The position numbers and the translations under genes were made by a program. The notes under the pieces were generated by a model. The model was not told the DNA's origin. It ran no database searches and worked only from the letters and a program-made list of their open reading frames with translations. From Halomonas stenophila (lineage in GTDB: Bacteria > Pseudomonadota > Gammaproteobacteria > Pseudomonadales > Halomonadaceae), in NCBI RefSeq assembly GCF_014192275.1, contig NZ_JACHXR010000001.1, forward strand, positions 620,001 through 684,000: DNA of 64,000 bases. Reading direction: 5' to 3'. Shown here piece after piece: positions 36,522 to 45,454 of this stretch; positions within the stretch are counted from its first letter, which is position 1, and every line of letters starts with the position of its first letter.

Positions 36522-36841
36522 ACCGGGCGCCCATGGCCGCCATGATTTTGGCTCCTGAAGCCATCTGTCAGTGAACCTGCCTTGGTTACATTAGGGTTTT
36601 GGCTCGATGGAACAGGGCTCGAGGCCTTCGTTGACATTTTTTGTAACGATGTGGAAGAAGAATGACGGAAGAGGGCTCTTGCAAAAGGTAAGCACCGAAT
36701 CCGCCCAACGGAGTGGTCGCTTGCCGAGGCGGACCCTTACCCCTCACGCCTCACTCCACACTCCGTACTTTCTTCCACTCCCCACGCACACCGCACCCCA
36801 AACGAACCGCTTGCAGTGAATCCATCATGGAGGAAGGACAC
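36522..36841. other. Intergenic region before the phosphomannomutase gene
   Basis: 320 bases without a gene. A perfect -35 hexamer TTGACA is at 36631-36636, but no good -10 follows at normal spacing. The last ~90 bases are C-rich and pyrimidine-biased, like the leaders of cysN and cysC. A new transcript probably begins here. Confidence 0.35.
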
Positions 36842-38230
36842 ATGGAACCAATTCCGGCTTCGATCTTTCGAGCCTATGACATCCGCGGAATCGTCGGCGA
36901 TACGCTGCGCCCGGCGTGGGTGGAACTGATCGGCCGCGCCATCGGCTCGGAAGCCGCGGCGCGTGGCGAGGCGACGGTCGTCGTCGCCCGCGACGGGCGT
37001 CTCTCCGGTGAGGAAATGTGTGCGGCGCTGGTGCGCGGTCTGCGCGCGGTGGGGCGCGATGTCATCGACATCGGCATGGTGCCCACGCCCACCCTGTACT
37101 TCGCGGCCAAGACGCTGGAGGGCACCGATTCGGGCGTGATGGTCACCGGCAGCCACAACCCCGCCGACTACAACGGCTTCAAGACGGTGCTGGCCGGGGA
37201 GTCGCTCTCCGGCGAGGCCATCACCGCCCTCTACCAGCGCATCCAGGACAACGACTTCGTCGCCGCCGAGGAGGCGGGGGGCTATCGCCAGCTCGACGTC
37301 CGCGAGGCCTATCTCACGCGCATCCTCGACGACGTCCAGCCGGCCCGGCCGCTGCGGGTGGCGATCGACTGTGGCAACGGGGTGACCGGCGAGCTCGCGC
37401 CGCAGCTGTTCGAGCGGCTGGGCTGCGAGCTGACCTCGCTGTACACCGAGATCGACGGCACCTTCCCCAATCACCACCCGGATCCGGGCAAGCCCGAGAA
37501 CCTCGCGGACCTGATCCGTTGCGTGAAGGAGGGCCGCGCCGACCTGGGCCTGGCCTTCGACGGCGACGGCGACCGGGTGGGGGTGATCACGCCCAGCGGT
37601 GCGCTGATCTACCCGGACCGGCTGATGATGGCCTTCGCCGAGGACCTGCTGTCGCGCAACCCGGGCGCGCGCATCCTCTTCGACGTCAAGTGCACCGGCA
37701 ACCTGGCCAAGGTCATCGAGCGCGCCGGTGGCGTGCCCGAGATGTACCGCACCGGCCACTCGCTGATCAAGGCGCGCATGAAAGAGAGCGGGGCGCTGCT
37801 GGCCGGCGAGATGAGCGGGCATATCTTCTTCACCGAGCGCTGGCTGGGCTTCGACGACGGCCTCTATGCCGCGGCACGCTTGGTGGAGGTGCTGGCCAAC
37901 CAGGAGCTCGATGCCGACGCCTTCTTCGCGCGCTACCCCCAGGACGTCAGCACCCCCGAGGTGAACGTCTCGGTCACCGACGAGAGCAAGTTCGCGATCA
38001 TCGCTCGCCTCACCGAGGGCGATTTCGGCGGCGGCGTGATGAACACCCTGGATGGCGTGCGCGTCGACTACGACGACGGCTGGGGCCTGTGCCGGGCCTC
38101 CAACACCTCGCCGGTGCTGGTGCTGCGCTTCGAGGGCAAGGACGAGCCGGCCATGTCGCGGATCCGCGAGCGCTTCGTCGCCAACCTGACCGAGGCGATG
38201 GGCGAGGCCCCGGCGCTCTCCGCCCATTGA
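36842..38230 (+). CDS. manB: Phosphomannomutase / phosphoglucomutase (AlgC/ManB type)
   Basis: 462 residues of the alpha-D-phosphohexomutase family: FRAYDIRGIVGDTL, the phosphoserine loop VMVTGSHNPADYNGF, metal-binding AFDGDGDRVGVI, the sugar loop GEMSGHIFF and the C-terminal RASNTSPVLVLRFE. Length matches AlgC. It supplies Man-1-P for ManC and Glc-1-P for GalU. I use ATG 36842 because GAGGAAGG precedes it and homologues start at this point. Higher GC than the core. Confidence 0.93.
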   Translation: MEPIPASIFRAYDIRGIVGDTLRPAWVELIGRAIGSEAAARGEATVVVARDGRLSGEEMCAALVRGLRAVGRDVIDIGMVPTPTLYFAAKTLEGTDSGVMVTGSHNPADYNGFKTVLAGESLSGEAITALYQRIQDNDFVAAEEAGGYRQLDVREAYLTRILDDVQPARPLRVAIDCGNGVTGELAPQLFERLGCELTSLYTEIDGTFPNHHPDPGKPENLADLIRCVKEGRADLGLAFDGDGDRVGVITPSGALIYPDRLMMAFAEDLLSRNPGARILFDVKCTGNLAKVIERAGGVPEMYRTGHSLIKARMKESGALLAGEMSGHIFFTERWLGFDDGLYAAARLVEVLANQELDADAFFARYPQDVSTPEVNVSVTDESKFAIIARLTEGDFGGGVMNTLDGVRVDYDDGWGLCRASNTSPVLVLRFEGKDEPAMSRIRERFVANLTEAMGEAPALSAH

Positions 38231-38318
38231 GCCCAGCGTATCGCCTGCAGCGTTCGATGCCTCGGCCGCGCCCTTGGGGGCGGCCGGGATGAGTGTCACT
38301 CGATAGGAGGCTTTACCC

Positions 38319-39212
38319 ATGAATCCCTTACGCAAGGTCGTGATCCCGGTGGCCGGCTTCGGTACCCGCCTGCTGCCCATCAGCAAGTCGATTCCCAAGG
38401 AGATGGTGCCGGTAGTCGACCGGCCGATGATCCAGCACGTGGTCGACGAGGCGCTGGCCGCGGGCCTGAACGAGGTGGTGCTGATCACCCGCGGCGGCAA
38501 GTCGGCGGTGGAGGATCACTTCGATACCCATTTCGAGCTCGAGGCGAGCCTCGAGGCCAAGGGCAAGGAGGCCCTGCTCGACGAGCTGCGCGCCATCGCC
38601 CCGCCGGAGCTCAAGCTGACGGTGATCCGCCAGCCCCAGGCGCTGGGCCTGGGCCATGCTGTGCACTGCGCGGCGCGGATACTGGATGACGGCGAGCCGT
38701 TCGCGGTGATCCTGCCCGATGTGCTGATCAAGCCGCGCCCGCAGGAGACGGCGGTCGACCTGCAGGCCATGGCGGCCAACTGGGAGGCCACGCAGCGTGC
38801 CCAGGTGATGGTCGAGGCGGTGGCGCGGGACGAGGTGCAGCGTTACGGCATCGTCGACTGTGGCGGCGACGAGCCCAGGGCCGGCGAGGCGCGCCCGATG
38901 CGCGGGGTGGTCGAGAAGCCCGCTCCCGAGGCGGCGCCGTCGCGGCTCTCCGTAGTGGGGCGCTATATCCTGCCGTATCGCATCATGACCCTGCTCGAGG
39001 ATCAGCCGCCCGGCGCGGGCAACGAGATCCAGCTGACCGACGCCATCGAGCGGCTGATCCAGGAGACCCGCGGCGTGGATGCCTTCCGCATGCGCGGCCG
39101 CTCCTTCGATTGCGGCCACATCGCCGGCTGGTTGCAGGCCAACGCGGTACTGGCCAGGGAAGCCGGTTACGTCGAGGACCTCGGCGAGCTAGCCGAGACG
39201 ACGACTGCCTGA
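38319..39212 (+). CDS. galU: UTP-glucose-1-phosphate uridylyltransferase
   Basis: 297 residues with the GalU start KVVIPVAGFGTRLLPISKSI, KEMVPVVDRPMIQHVVDEAL, GLGHAVHCA, LPDVLI, VEKPAPEAAPSRLSVVGRYI and the GAGNEIQLTDAIERL segment. It makes UDP-glucose. AGGAGGC precedes ATG 38319. It is followed by a broken ugd, the usual galU partner. A decayed second copy of its 3' part lies at 43299-43511. Confidence 0.96.
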   Translation: MNPLRKVVIPVAGFGTRLLPISKSIPKEMVPVVDRPMIQHVVDEALAAGLNEVVLITRGGKSAVEDHFDTHFELEASLEAKGKEALLDELRAIAPPELKLTVIRQPQALGLGHAVHCAARILDDGEPFAVILPDVLIKPRPQETAVDLQAMAANWEATQRAQVMVEAVARDEVQRYGIVDCGGDEPRAGEARPMRGVVEKPAPEAAPSRLSVVGRYILPYRIMTLLEDQPPGAGNEIQLTDAIERLIQETRGVDAFRMRGRSFDCGHIAGWLQANAVLAREAGYVEDLGELAETTTA

Positions 39213-39315
39213 TCGTGTCCTCGTGGAGGTAATGACGATTGCTGGTCGGTAGCGAGTGCCGTGACTCGGCCGGCCAGCGGAAAGACGTGAACGCTCCAAT
39301 CCGCTGCGACGCGGC

Positions 39316-40053
39316 GGTTGCATTGCCGCCGAGCTGACCAAGTACGCGGCCAACGCCATGCTCGCCACCAAGATCAGCTTCATGAACGAGATCGCCAACC
39401 TGGCGGAGCGCCTGGGGGCGGACGTGGAGCAGGTGCGTCGTGGCATCGGCAGCGACCCGCGCATCGGCTATCACTTCATCTATCCCGGTTGTGGCTATGG
39501 CGGCTCCTGCTTCCCCAAGGACGTCCAGGCGCTGGCACGCACCGCCGGCGAGGTGGATTACCCCGCCGAGCTGCTCACCGCGGTGGAGACGGTCAACAAC
39601 CGCCAGAAGGGTACCCTCCATGCCAAGCTGGCGCAGGCCTTCGACGGCGACCTGAACGGCAAGACCATCGCCCTGTGGGGCCTGGCCTTCAAGCCCAACA
39701 CCGACGACATGCGCGATGCCCCCAGTCGCGCCCTGATGGAGGCGCTGTGGGCGGCCGGTGCCAGGGTACAGGCCTTCGACCCGGAGGCCATGAAGGAGTG
39801 CCGGCGGATCTATGGCGAACGCGACGACCTGGTGCTGGTGGCCGACCGCATCCAGGCGGTGAAGGGCGCGGATGCGCTGGTCATCTGCACCGAATGGAAG
39901 GAGTTCCGCACCGTCGACTTCGCCTGGCTGAAGCAGCAACTGGCCATGCCGGTGGTGATCGACGGCCGCAACCTCTACGAGCCTGCCGCCGTCAAGCAGG
40001 CCGGGCTGCTGTACTACGCCGTCGGCCGTGGCGACTCATTGATGGCGGTGTGA
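39316..40053 (+). pseudogene. ugd: UDP-glucose 6-dehydrogenase, 5'-truncated
   Basis: Reading starts abruptly at [20 protein letters not shown] and continues without interruption to the natural stop: [15 protein letters not shown], the catalytic [34 protein letters not shown] and [10 protein letters not shown]. About 190 N-terminal residues, including the GxGxxG NAD-binding domain, are gone. An internal ATG at 39358 could start a ~231-residue product that could not bind NAD. The 100 bases between galU and this point show no trace of the missing half. Confidence 0.88.
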
Positions 40054-40135
40054 TTCCTCCGCCAGGTGGCATCCGCCATCTTGCGATCGGTGATGCCTCT
40101 GCCGCGGGGAGGCGAGGTAGATCCGGTCGTGACGG

Positions 40136-40179
40136 ACTGAGCGGTGGGGGCCATGAGGGCTACCCCGTTGCCGCTCAGT
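40136..40179 (+). terminator. Long hairpin between the ugd remnant and pgi
   Basis: ACTGAGCGG (40136-40144) pairs with CCGCTCAGT (40171-40179), with inner GGGG/CCCC pairing. There is no T run. It could end the galU-ugd transcript. Confidence 0.4.
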
Positions 40180-40216
40180 GGATCGATCTGACGGATTCGT
40201 GATCAAGGGAGTGAAC

Positions 40217-41905
40217 ATGGACGAACAGACCGTATCGCCACGCGCGAGCGCCGGCGAATCCCAGGGATGGCGTGAACGCCTGGCCGACAAGGCCGAGGCG
40301 TTGCAATCGACCCCGCTGGCCATGTGGCTCGATGAGGACTCCCCGGCATGCCGGGCGCGGGCCGAGGCCCTGAGCTGGCAGTGGGGCCCGCTGACGCTGG
40401 ACGCCAGCAAGCAGCGCCTGGATCAGGAGACGCTGCAGCTGCTGCTCGACTGGGCCGAGAGCCGTGAGCTCCATCGCTGGCGCGAGGCGCTGTTTGCCGG
40501 GGAGATCGTCAATCCCTCAGAAGGCCGCCCCGCCTGGCATGCCGCCTCGCGCTGGGGGCGGGAGTGCCCGCCGCCGAGCGGCAGTGAAGCGGCCGTTGCC
40601 GAGGCGCAGGCTCAACACCGCCGGATGGCGGAGATCGTGGCGTGCATCCGGAACGGGCGCTGGCAGGGGGCGACCGGCCTGCCGATCCGCCACCTGGTGC
40701 ATATCGGCGTGGGCGGTTCCGACCTCGGCCCGCGGCTGGTCAGCGAGGCCCTGGCCGAAGCGGGGGCGGCCGGCGCCATCGGGGTGCATTTCGTCTCGAG
40801 CATGGACGGGGGCCAGCTGCTGCCGCTGATGGAGCGCCTGGACCCGGCGGCCACCCTGCTGGTGGTGGCCTCCAAGTCCTTCACCACCGCGGATACGAGT
40901 TTCAACCTGCGCACGGCGCTGACCTGGCTGGAGGAAGCGCTGGCGACCGATGAGGCCGAGATCCGGCGTCATCAGCTCGTCGGCGTGTCCGCCCATCCCG
41001 AGCGCATGGCGGCCTTCGGCATTCCCGAGGCCCACCAGCTGACCTTCAGCGAGGGCGTCGGCGGGCGCTTCTCGCTGTGGTCCGCCATCGGGGTGAGCCT
41101 GGCGGTACGGATCGGCATGCCGGCCTTCGAAGGGTTGCTGGAAGGGGCCCATGCCATGGACCGGCACTTCCTGGAAGCGCCGAGCCGCGAGAACCTGCCG
41201 GTGCTGAGCGCGGTGATCGGGGCCTGGAACAGCCAGTTCCTGGGCATTCCCAGCCATGCCATCCTGCCCTATGACAGTCGTCTGGCCTCGCTGCCGGCGT
41301 ACCTGCAACAGCTGGAGATGGAGTCCAACGGCAAGAGCTGCATGCGGGACGGGCGGCCGGTGGAGAGCGCGACCTGCCCGATCCTGTGGGGCGAGGTCGG
41401 CCCCAATGCCCAGCACGCCTTCTACCAGCTGTTGCATCAAGGCAGCCATACGGTCAGCGCCGAGCTGTTGGCGGTCGCCCACCGGCATGGGGCCTGGGGC
41501 GGTCGCCTCGTGGCACGCCTGCGCGATCAGCAGCGCCTGACGCTGGCCAACTGCCTGGCGCAGTCGCAGTTGCTGGCGCTGGGCGACGAGGCGATTCCCG
41601 CCTCCCTGCAAGGCTTTCTCGCCCAGGGGTATCGGGGCAATCAGCCGCATTCCGTGTGGCTGCTGGAAGCCCTGACGCCCCAGGCCCTGGGCAGCCTGCT
41701 GGCGCTGTACGAGCACAAGGTGTTCGTGCAGTCGCTGCTGTGGGGGCTCAACCCCTTCGACCAGCCCGGCGTCGAGCTGGGCAAGCGCCTGGCCAGCTCA
41801 CTCTATCGACGTCTCGGCGAAGAGGCCGTCGCGCCGGAGGAGACCGTTCGCGATATCGCGACCGAGCGCCTGGTGTCGCGGCTGACCGGCGTCATGGCGC
41901 CCTGA
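40217..41905 (+). CDS. pgi: Glucose-6-phosphate isomerase
   Basis: 562 residues. Family motifs are VHIGVGGSDLGPRLVSEAL, SKSFTTADT, FSEGVGGRFSLWSAIGVSLA, the QLEMESNGKSC segment, GQNAQHAFYQL-like (VGPNAQHAFYQLLHQG) and the C-terminal NPFDQPGVELGK. It links fructose-6-P and glucose-6-P, the branch point feeding both the mannose/fucose and glucose nucleotides. AAGGGAG precedes ATG 40217. A strong terminator hairpin follows, closing this part of the locus. Confidence 0.96.
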   Translation: MDEQTVSPRASAGESQGWRERLADKAEALQSTPLAMWLDEDSPACRARAEALSWQWGPLTLDASKQRLDQETLQLLLDWAESRELHRWREALFAGEIVNPSEGRPAWHAASRWGRECPPPSGSEAAVAEAQAQHRRMAEIVACIRNGRWQGATGLPIRHLVHIGVGGSDLGPRLVSEALAEAGAAGAIGVHFVSSMDGGQLLPLMERLDPAATLLVVASKSFTTADTSFNLRTALTWLEEALATDEAEIRRHQLVGVSAHPERMAAFGIPEAHQLTFSEGVGGRFSLWSAIGVSLAVRIGMPAFEGLLEGAHAMDRHFLEAPSRENLPVLSAVIGAWNSQFLGIPSHAILPYDSRLASLPAYLQQLEMESNGKSCMRDGRPVESATCPILWGEVGPNAQHAFYQLLHQGSHTVSAELLAVAHRHGAWGGRLVARLRDQQRLTLANCLAQSQLLALGDEAIPASLQGFLAQGYRGNQPHSVWLLEALTPQALGSLLALYEHKVFVQSLLWGLNPFDQPGVELGKRLASSLYRRLGEEAVAPEETVRDIATERLVSRLTGVMAP

Positions 41906-41918
41906 GCACGCCCCCCTT

Positions 41919-41958
41919 CGCCGACGCCCGGCTCAGTGCCCTGAGCCGGGCGTCGGCG
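41919..41958 (+). terminator. 18-bp-stem hairpin after pgi
   Basis: Perfect inverted repeat 41919-41936 / 41941-41958 with a TGCC loop, 14 bases after the stop. There is no T run downstream, so termination may need other factors. Confidence 0.65.
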
Positions 41959-42005
41959 TGTCTGGGGGCCGAGCCGGCCAGGTGTCGCGCTGGCCGGAGA
42001 GCAGT

Positions 42006-42028
42006 AATCGGTGCCTGTCCCTCGTTAC
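42006..42028 (-). repeat. Degenerate interspersed type 2 motif
   Basis: The minus strand reads AACGAGGGACAGGCACCGAT, one base off the GGGGACAGG core with the GCACC variant. Confidence 0.5.
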
Positions 42029-42121
42029 TCAGCATGCCTGCTGATGAGATCTTTGGTCTGTATGGTGGGATTGAGCTTGATGGTCTCAGAGTGTTCGCTG
42101 GGAAGCGAAGAGAGCCAGCGC

Positions 42122-42850
42122 CTATTGGGCCATATTCGCTTTTAAGAGCTCATCAAGCCATTCCGGTGCCAGGGCTGTGATGAGCTCTCTCGCGAGCGGT
42201 TCAGGCATGTGGAGCGACTCGATGGCATGCTTGATATGTGCATGATGACGCGCCTTTAGATCCCTGAGTGCTTCGCCCAAGGCGGTGGCAATCACTCGCT
42301 GCCCGTACTCATCGCATGCAATCTCCCATGCCGATGGAGGGATCTGGCCCCATTCGCGACGCATCATGCATAGATCCAGGATATCCTTGATGTGATTCTG
42401 ATATCTATCGGCATTGGCCGTCAATTTGGTTGCAAAGCAGCCTTCGTGGTTCACGCAGGGGATGGGGAAGCATGTCTGTTGGGTGTCGGGCAGCAACCTG
42501 TCATTGGCAAAGTTGATGATTTCGAGCTTGATGGGGCGCTGTGGGCCATCCAGTAAGGCACGAATGGCATCCCGGTCAGCACGAATGTCCCGGTTGTCCC
42601 AGAGCGGCAACTTCTCTCCTTGGCGTAGTAGCTTGCCAAAGCTGATGTTTGTCACTGTGGATCTAGCGGCCCGATAAGCCTCCTTGCCGATACAAAAAAG
42701 GTCGATATCCACCGATTCACGAAATTCGTCGAGTTCGAGTGCAATACGTGTATCTCCTCCGAACAGGATGTGGCTATCGCGGAGGAAATCAGGGTCAAAC
42801 CGGGAGAGGAGCGCACCAATGGCTTGGTGGTGGGGGCGTGTAAACATCAT
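42122..42850 (-). CDS. AbiEii/AbiGii-type nucleotidyltransferase (putative toxin)
   Basis: 242 residues. An early FGGDTRIALELDEFRESVDID fits the DUF1814/AbiEii nucleotidyltransferase motif G-G-T-x-L-x-L ... R-x-S-x-D-x-D. Later segments are KLEIINFAND, CFATKLTANADRYQNHIKDI (with the family K-L-x-A-x-x-x-R-x-x-x-x-D-x-x-D) and a helical C-terminus. It could be a type IV-like toxin or simply an NTase of unknown target. The start is the first of two adjacent ATG codons, and the four-base overlap with the upstream small gene indicates translational coupling. Confidence 0.75.
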   Translation of the reverse strand: MMFTRPHHQAIGALLSRFDPDFLRDSHILFGGDTRIALELDEFRESVDIDLFCIGKEAYRAARSTVTNISFGKLLRQGEKLPLWDNRDIRADRDAIRALLDGPQRPIKLEIINFANDRLLPDTQQTCFPIPCVNHEGCFATKLTANADRYQNHIKDILDLCMMRREWGQIPPSAWEIACDEYGQRVIATALGEALRDLKARHHAHIKHAIESLHMPEPLARELITALAPEWLDELLKANMAQ

Positions 42851-43059
42851 GCCACGAGCATATGGCCGTGGCCGTAAGTCCGGGCCAGCTCGGCAATCAG
42901 GGTGCGCTCGTTGTCGAGTAGGCGATCTTGCGCCACGAAACGCCATCTCTCTTCATAGAGATGGAAGGCCACCTCGGGGTTGATATAATCGTCGGCACGG
43001 TCCCAAAGGATGGCATCGAGTTCGGGATAATCGCGTCGATTGATGAGAGCGGGTTTCAT
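42847..43059 (-). CDS. Small partner protein of the AbiEii-type gene (putative antitoxin)
   Basis: 70 residues: MKPALINRRDYPELDAILWD, INPEVAFHLYEERWRFVAQD and a C-terminal IAELARTYGHGHMLVA. Small proteins of this kind (R-R-x-P-E-L-D ... Y-E-x-R-W-R-Y-V) often precede AbiEii-like nucleotidyltransferases. I cannot name a family, and the antitoxin role is inferred from the overlapping gene arrangement. The ATG complement is at 43057-43059. Confidence 0.65.
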   Translation of the reverse strand: MKPALINRRDYPELDAILWDRADDYINPEVAFHLYEERWRFVAQDRLLDNERTLIAELARTYGHGHMLVA

Positions 43060-43252
43060 AGGTTCACCAGTGAAAGACTGGGTGATGCTTCTAACTCCTT
43101 GATATTCTAGTCTCCTGCAGGCAGGGCGTCAAAACGAGCCTAGCCCCTCAGGTCAGGGGCATCATGACACGCTAACCCCTATGGCGTCGATGCCCTTTCC
43201 GCCTTGAGGCGCGGGGTGTCGTCGCTCCTTGACGCGGTTTACCCCTCCCTAT

Positions 43253-43290
43253 CGACAGCACCCGGCTCTGGTTGGCCGGGTGCTGTCGTT
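43253..43290 (+). terminator. 14-bp-stem hairpin
   Basis: CGACAGCACCCGGC (43253-43266) and its complement (43275-43288), loop TCTGGTTG, then TTTG. It lies immediately upstream of the galU remnant, so it probably served a gene now lost. Between 43060 and 43252 there is no gene, only a small GCCCCT/AGGGGC hairpin near 43143-43160. Confidence 0.55.
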
Positions 43291-43298
43291 TGGGCGGG

Positions 43299-43511
43299 GT
43301 GATGGTCGAGGCGGTGGCGCCGGAGGAGGTGCAGCGCTACGGCATCGTCGACTGTGGTGGCGACGAGCCCAGGGCCGGCGAGGCGCGCCCGATGCGCGGC
43401 CGTTCCTTCGACTGCGGCCACATTGGCGGCGGGCTGCAGGCCAACGCGGTGCTGGCCAGGGAAGCCGGTTACGTCGAGGACCTCGGCGAGCCCGCCGAGA
43501 CAACCGCCTGA
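43299..43511 (+). pseudogene. galU remnant (second copy, internal deletion)
   Basis: MVEAVAPEEVQRYGIVDCGG and DEPRAGEARPMRG join directly to RSFDCGHIGGGLQANAVLAR and the natural C-terminus. Compared with galU at 38319-39212, 192 bases (64 codons) are missing between two ATGCGCGG copies (intact gene 38898-38905 and 39090-39097), and one copy remains here at 43392-43399. The 5' part is also absent. Confidence 0.88.
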
Positions 43512-43533
43512 TCGTTCCTCGTGTGTGTACGAA

Positions 43534-43633
43534 CGGTGATCGACGGCCGCAACCTCTACGAGCCTGCCGCCGTCAAGCAGGCCGGGCTGCTGTACTACGC
43601 CGTGGGCCGCGGGGCATCACTACGGGCCGTGTA
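43534..43633 (+). pseudogene. ugd remnant (second copy, last ~33 codons)
   Basis: [32 protein letters not shown] and the stop match the end of the ugd remnant at 39957-40053. It follows the galU remnant in the original galU-ugd order. Confidence 0.85.
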
Positions 43634-43709
43634 ACCGATAGTGACAGCCGGGGTGGTCTGCGAGTGGCCCTGTAGCCTCGGGGGCTGCCCTCGATCATCC
43701 CTCAGTGAA

Positions 43710-43746
43710 CCAAAACGCCCGATCCTTCCTGGATCGGGCGTTTTGG
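43710..43746. terminator. Bidirectional terminator
   Basis: Perfect 16-bp stem CCAAAACGCCCGATCC (43710-43725) with its complement at 43731-43746, loop TTCCT, giving T-rich arms in both directions. Confidence 0.85.
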
Positions 43747-43876
43747 TTTCTGGGCCTTGGCTCGTCGGCCGCTGATCCAGCATCCTGAAATTTGCCTTGG
43801 CCTGGGGGTGTGCCGTAGCGACCTCTAATGTTTGACGGCACGCGGCCACTGGCGGGCCAATCGGGTGTGGATTTTA

Positions 43877-43893
43877 GGTACCTGTCCCCGATT
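43877..43893 (-). repeat. Interspersed type 2 motif next to the HD-GYP stop
   Basis: The minus strand reads AATCGGGGACAGGTACC, 23 bases after the end of the HD-GYP gene. Confidence 0.75.
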
Positions 43894-43915
43894 GTTTTGG
43901 CGCAGTATCTTTTTT

Positions 43916-45190
43916 TCATATCAAGATATCGGCGCTGCTTTGTTGAAATTCAATCATTTTGAAAACTTCTTCTACAGTGGTCGCGTGATGCCCTTCTGGT
44001 ATTGCTCTGGTTATTTTTTTCTCGAAGAAGCTTCTCTGGTTGCTCAAGTCCAGGAAGGTTCCCTCTGAGATGGGTTGCGTTTCTTTCTTTGGAAGGATGA
44101 AGATTTTAGGTTGAAGCTTTCTTTCAGGGGCTTGTTCGATCACTATGGCAGTCTCCCCTGTGTCTAGCTCTACGGACGATCCGGGAGGGTAGATTCCAAT
44201 GCATTCAATGAATTTAACGCTCAAGAGCTTGTCAAAGAGCTCTCCAGCGTTCTCATATATTACCTTCAGGGCATGTGTAGGCGGTTCGGCTGGGCTGTAT
44301 ACCCGATCACTTGTGATGGCATCATAGGTATCTACAATGGCGATGAGCTTCGCCTCATCGGATAAGTCTCCCCCTTTTTTTCCATAGGGGTATCCTTGGC
44401 CGTTCATTCGCTCGTGGTGATCGCGACTCGTGTTCAAGACTGTTTCGGGCAGCGTGTTGTCGCTGCTGAGAATCTTGTAGCCTTCCAGGACATGCTTCTT
44501 TATTATTTCGTATTCGTCAACGTTCAGCTTTCCCGGTTTGTCCAGTATCTCAAGAGGGATGTTCATCTTCCCCACGTCATGCAGCATTCCTGATAGACCC
44601 ACTTCTTCAATTCTATGCATTTCCCATCCGAGGTGCCTGGCGAATACCATGGCTAGAATGCCGACATTCAAGCAGTGCTCGGCAGTGTACGCGTTCTTGT
44701 TCTTGATTCTGGTTAGCCAGTAAAGGGCGTTTTGGTTTCTTGCAATGGAAGCGGCAAAAGTTTTCACGACCCTTCTGGTTTCGGGGATATTCTTGTGCCA
44801 GTTCTGCTTGTCTGACATCAATTTTTTGATCATTCCCTTGGCGCCGCTGTGTTCTTCTTTTATCCTCCTGATCTCTTTTCCAACACAGGGGCTGGCTTTG
44901 ATTTTGGCACGGTCGCCTGTTTCCGTGAGCGGTTTCCCTTCTAATTTAAAAGCAGTGTGGCGTGTAGGGGGGGATGGGAAGTTATATGATTCCTCAACAG
45001 AAATATAAACGGTGCTGGCGTATTTTCTGACTTCCTTGATATCGCTTTCGGTTGCTATGAGGACCCCTTCTAATGGAAAGGGGGTTTCGAGCCAAGGGCG
45101 ATCTAACCCGGCAACATACATCCCGATTTTTAATTCGGAAGCAGGAATGTTGATCAAGCTCCTGTGTGCCGGGATATCATTATTTACCAT
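43916..45190 (-). CDS. HD-GYP domain protein, probable cyclic-di-GMP phosphodiesterase
   Basis: 424 residues. An N-terminal DUF3391-like region (about 15-130, IPASELKIGMYVAGLDRPWL) precedes an HD-GYP domain with LHDVGKMNIPLEIL, a DHHERMNGQGYPYGKKG block and IVDTYDAITSDRVY. The GYP-region aspartate found in many members (D-G-x-G-Y-P) is Asn here (NGQGYP), a variation seen in active proteins too. It probably lowers c-di-GMP and could adjust EPS or pilus output. AT-rich compared with neighbours, flanked by a repeat copy and a MBL remnant, so probably acquired. Confidence 0.88.
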   Translation of the reverse strand: MVNNDIPAHRSLINIPASELKIGMYVAGLDRPWLETPFPLEGVLIATESDIKEVRKYASTVYISVEESYNFPSPPTRHTAFKLEGKPLTETGDRAKIKASPCVGKEIRRIKEEHSGAKGMIKKLMSDKQNWHKNIPETRRVVKTFAASIARNQNALYWLTRIKNKNAYTAEHCLNVGILAMVFARHLGWEMHRIEEVGLSGMLHDVGKMNIPLEILDKPGKLNVDEYEIIKKHVLEGYKILSSDNTLPETVLNTSRDHHERMNGQGYPYGKKGGDLSDEAKLIAIVDTYDAITSDRVYSPAEPPTHALKVIYENAGELFDKLLSVKFIECIGIYPPGSSVELDTGETAIVIEQAPERKLQPKIFILPKKETQPISEGTFLDLSNQRSFFEKKITRAIPEGHHATTVEEVFKMIEFQQSSADILI

Positions 45191-45454
45191 TATAGTAATA
45201 CCCTTGCGTCCGAGGTGGCCCTGACCCCGCCAGCTACCCAGGTGATATGGCCGCTAGCCCTTTTGTATTAGCAGGCTCGGCGTCACTAAGCAAGAGGTTT
45301 GTTACGGGATGTTACGAGCGCTTTTTCTTAAAGGATTGTTATTTCAGGTTTTTGCTAGATGGTCGCCAGGCAGGCGGTGAGCAGGGGCGTTTCTATACAT
45401 CTCGTGCCGTCAGGTTGAAAAATGTCAACCAAGCGTCATCCGTGGTGCCCCCAT
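45191..45454. other. Intergenic region, no feature seen
   Basis: No gene or clear regulatory element. A small GTTGA/TCAAC hairpin lies at about 45415-45430, directly before the MBL remnant. Confidence 0.4.

Noticed and set aside
36631..36636. Perfect TTGACA before the phosphomannomutase gene
   Set aside because: No acceptable -10 hexamer at 16-18 bases; not called as a promoter.
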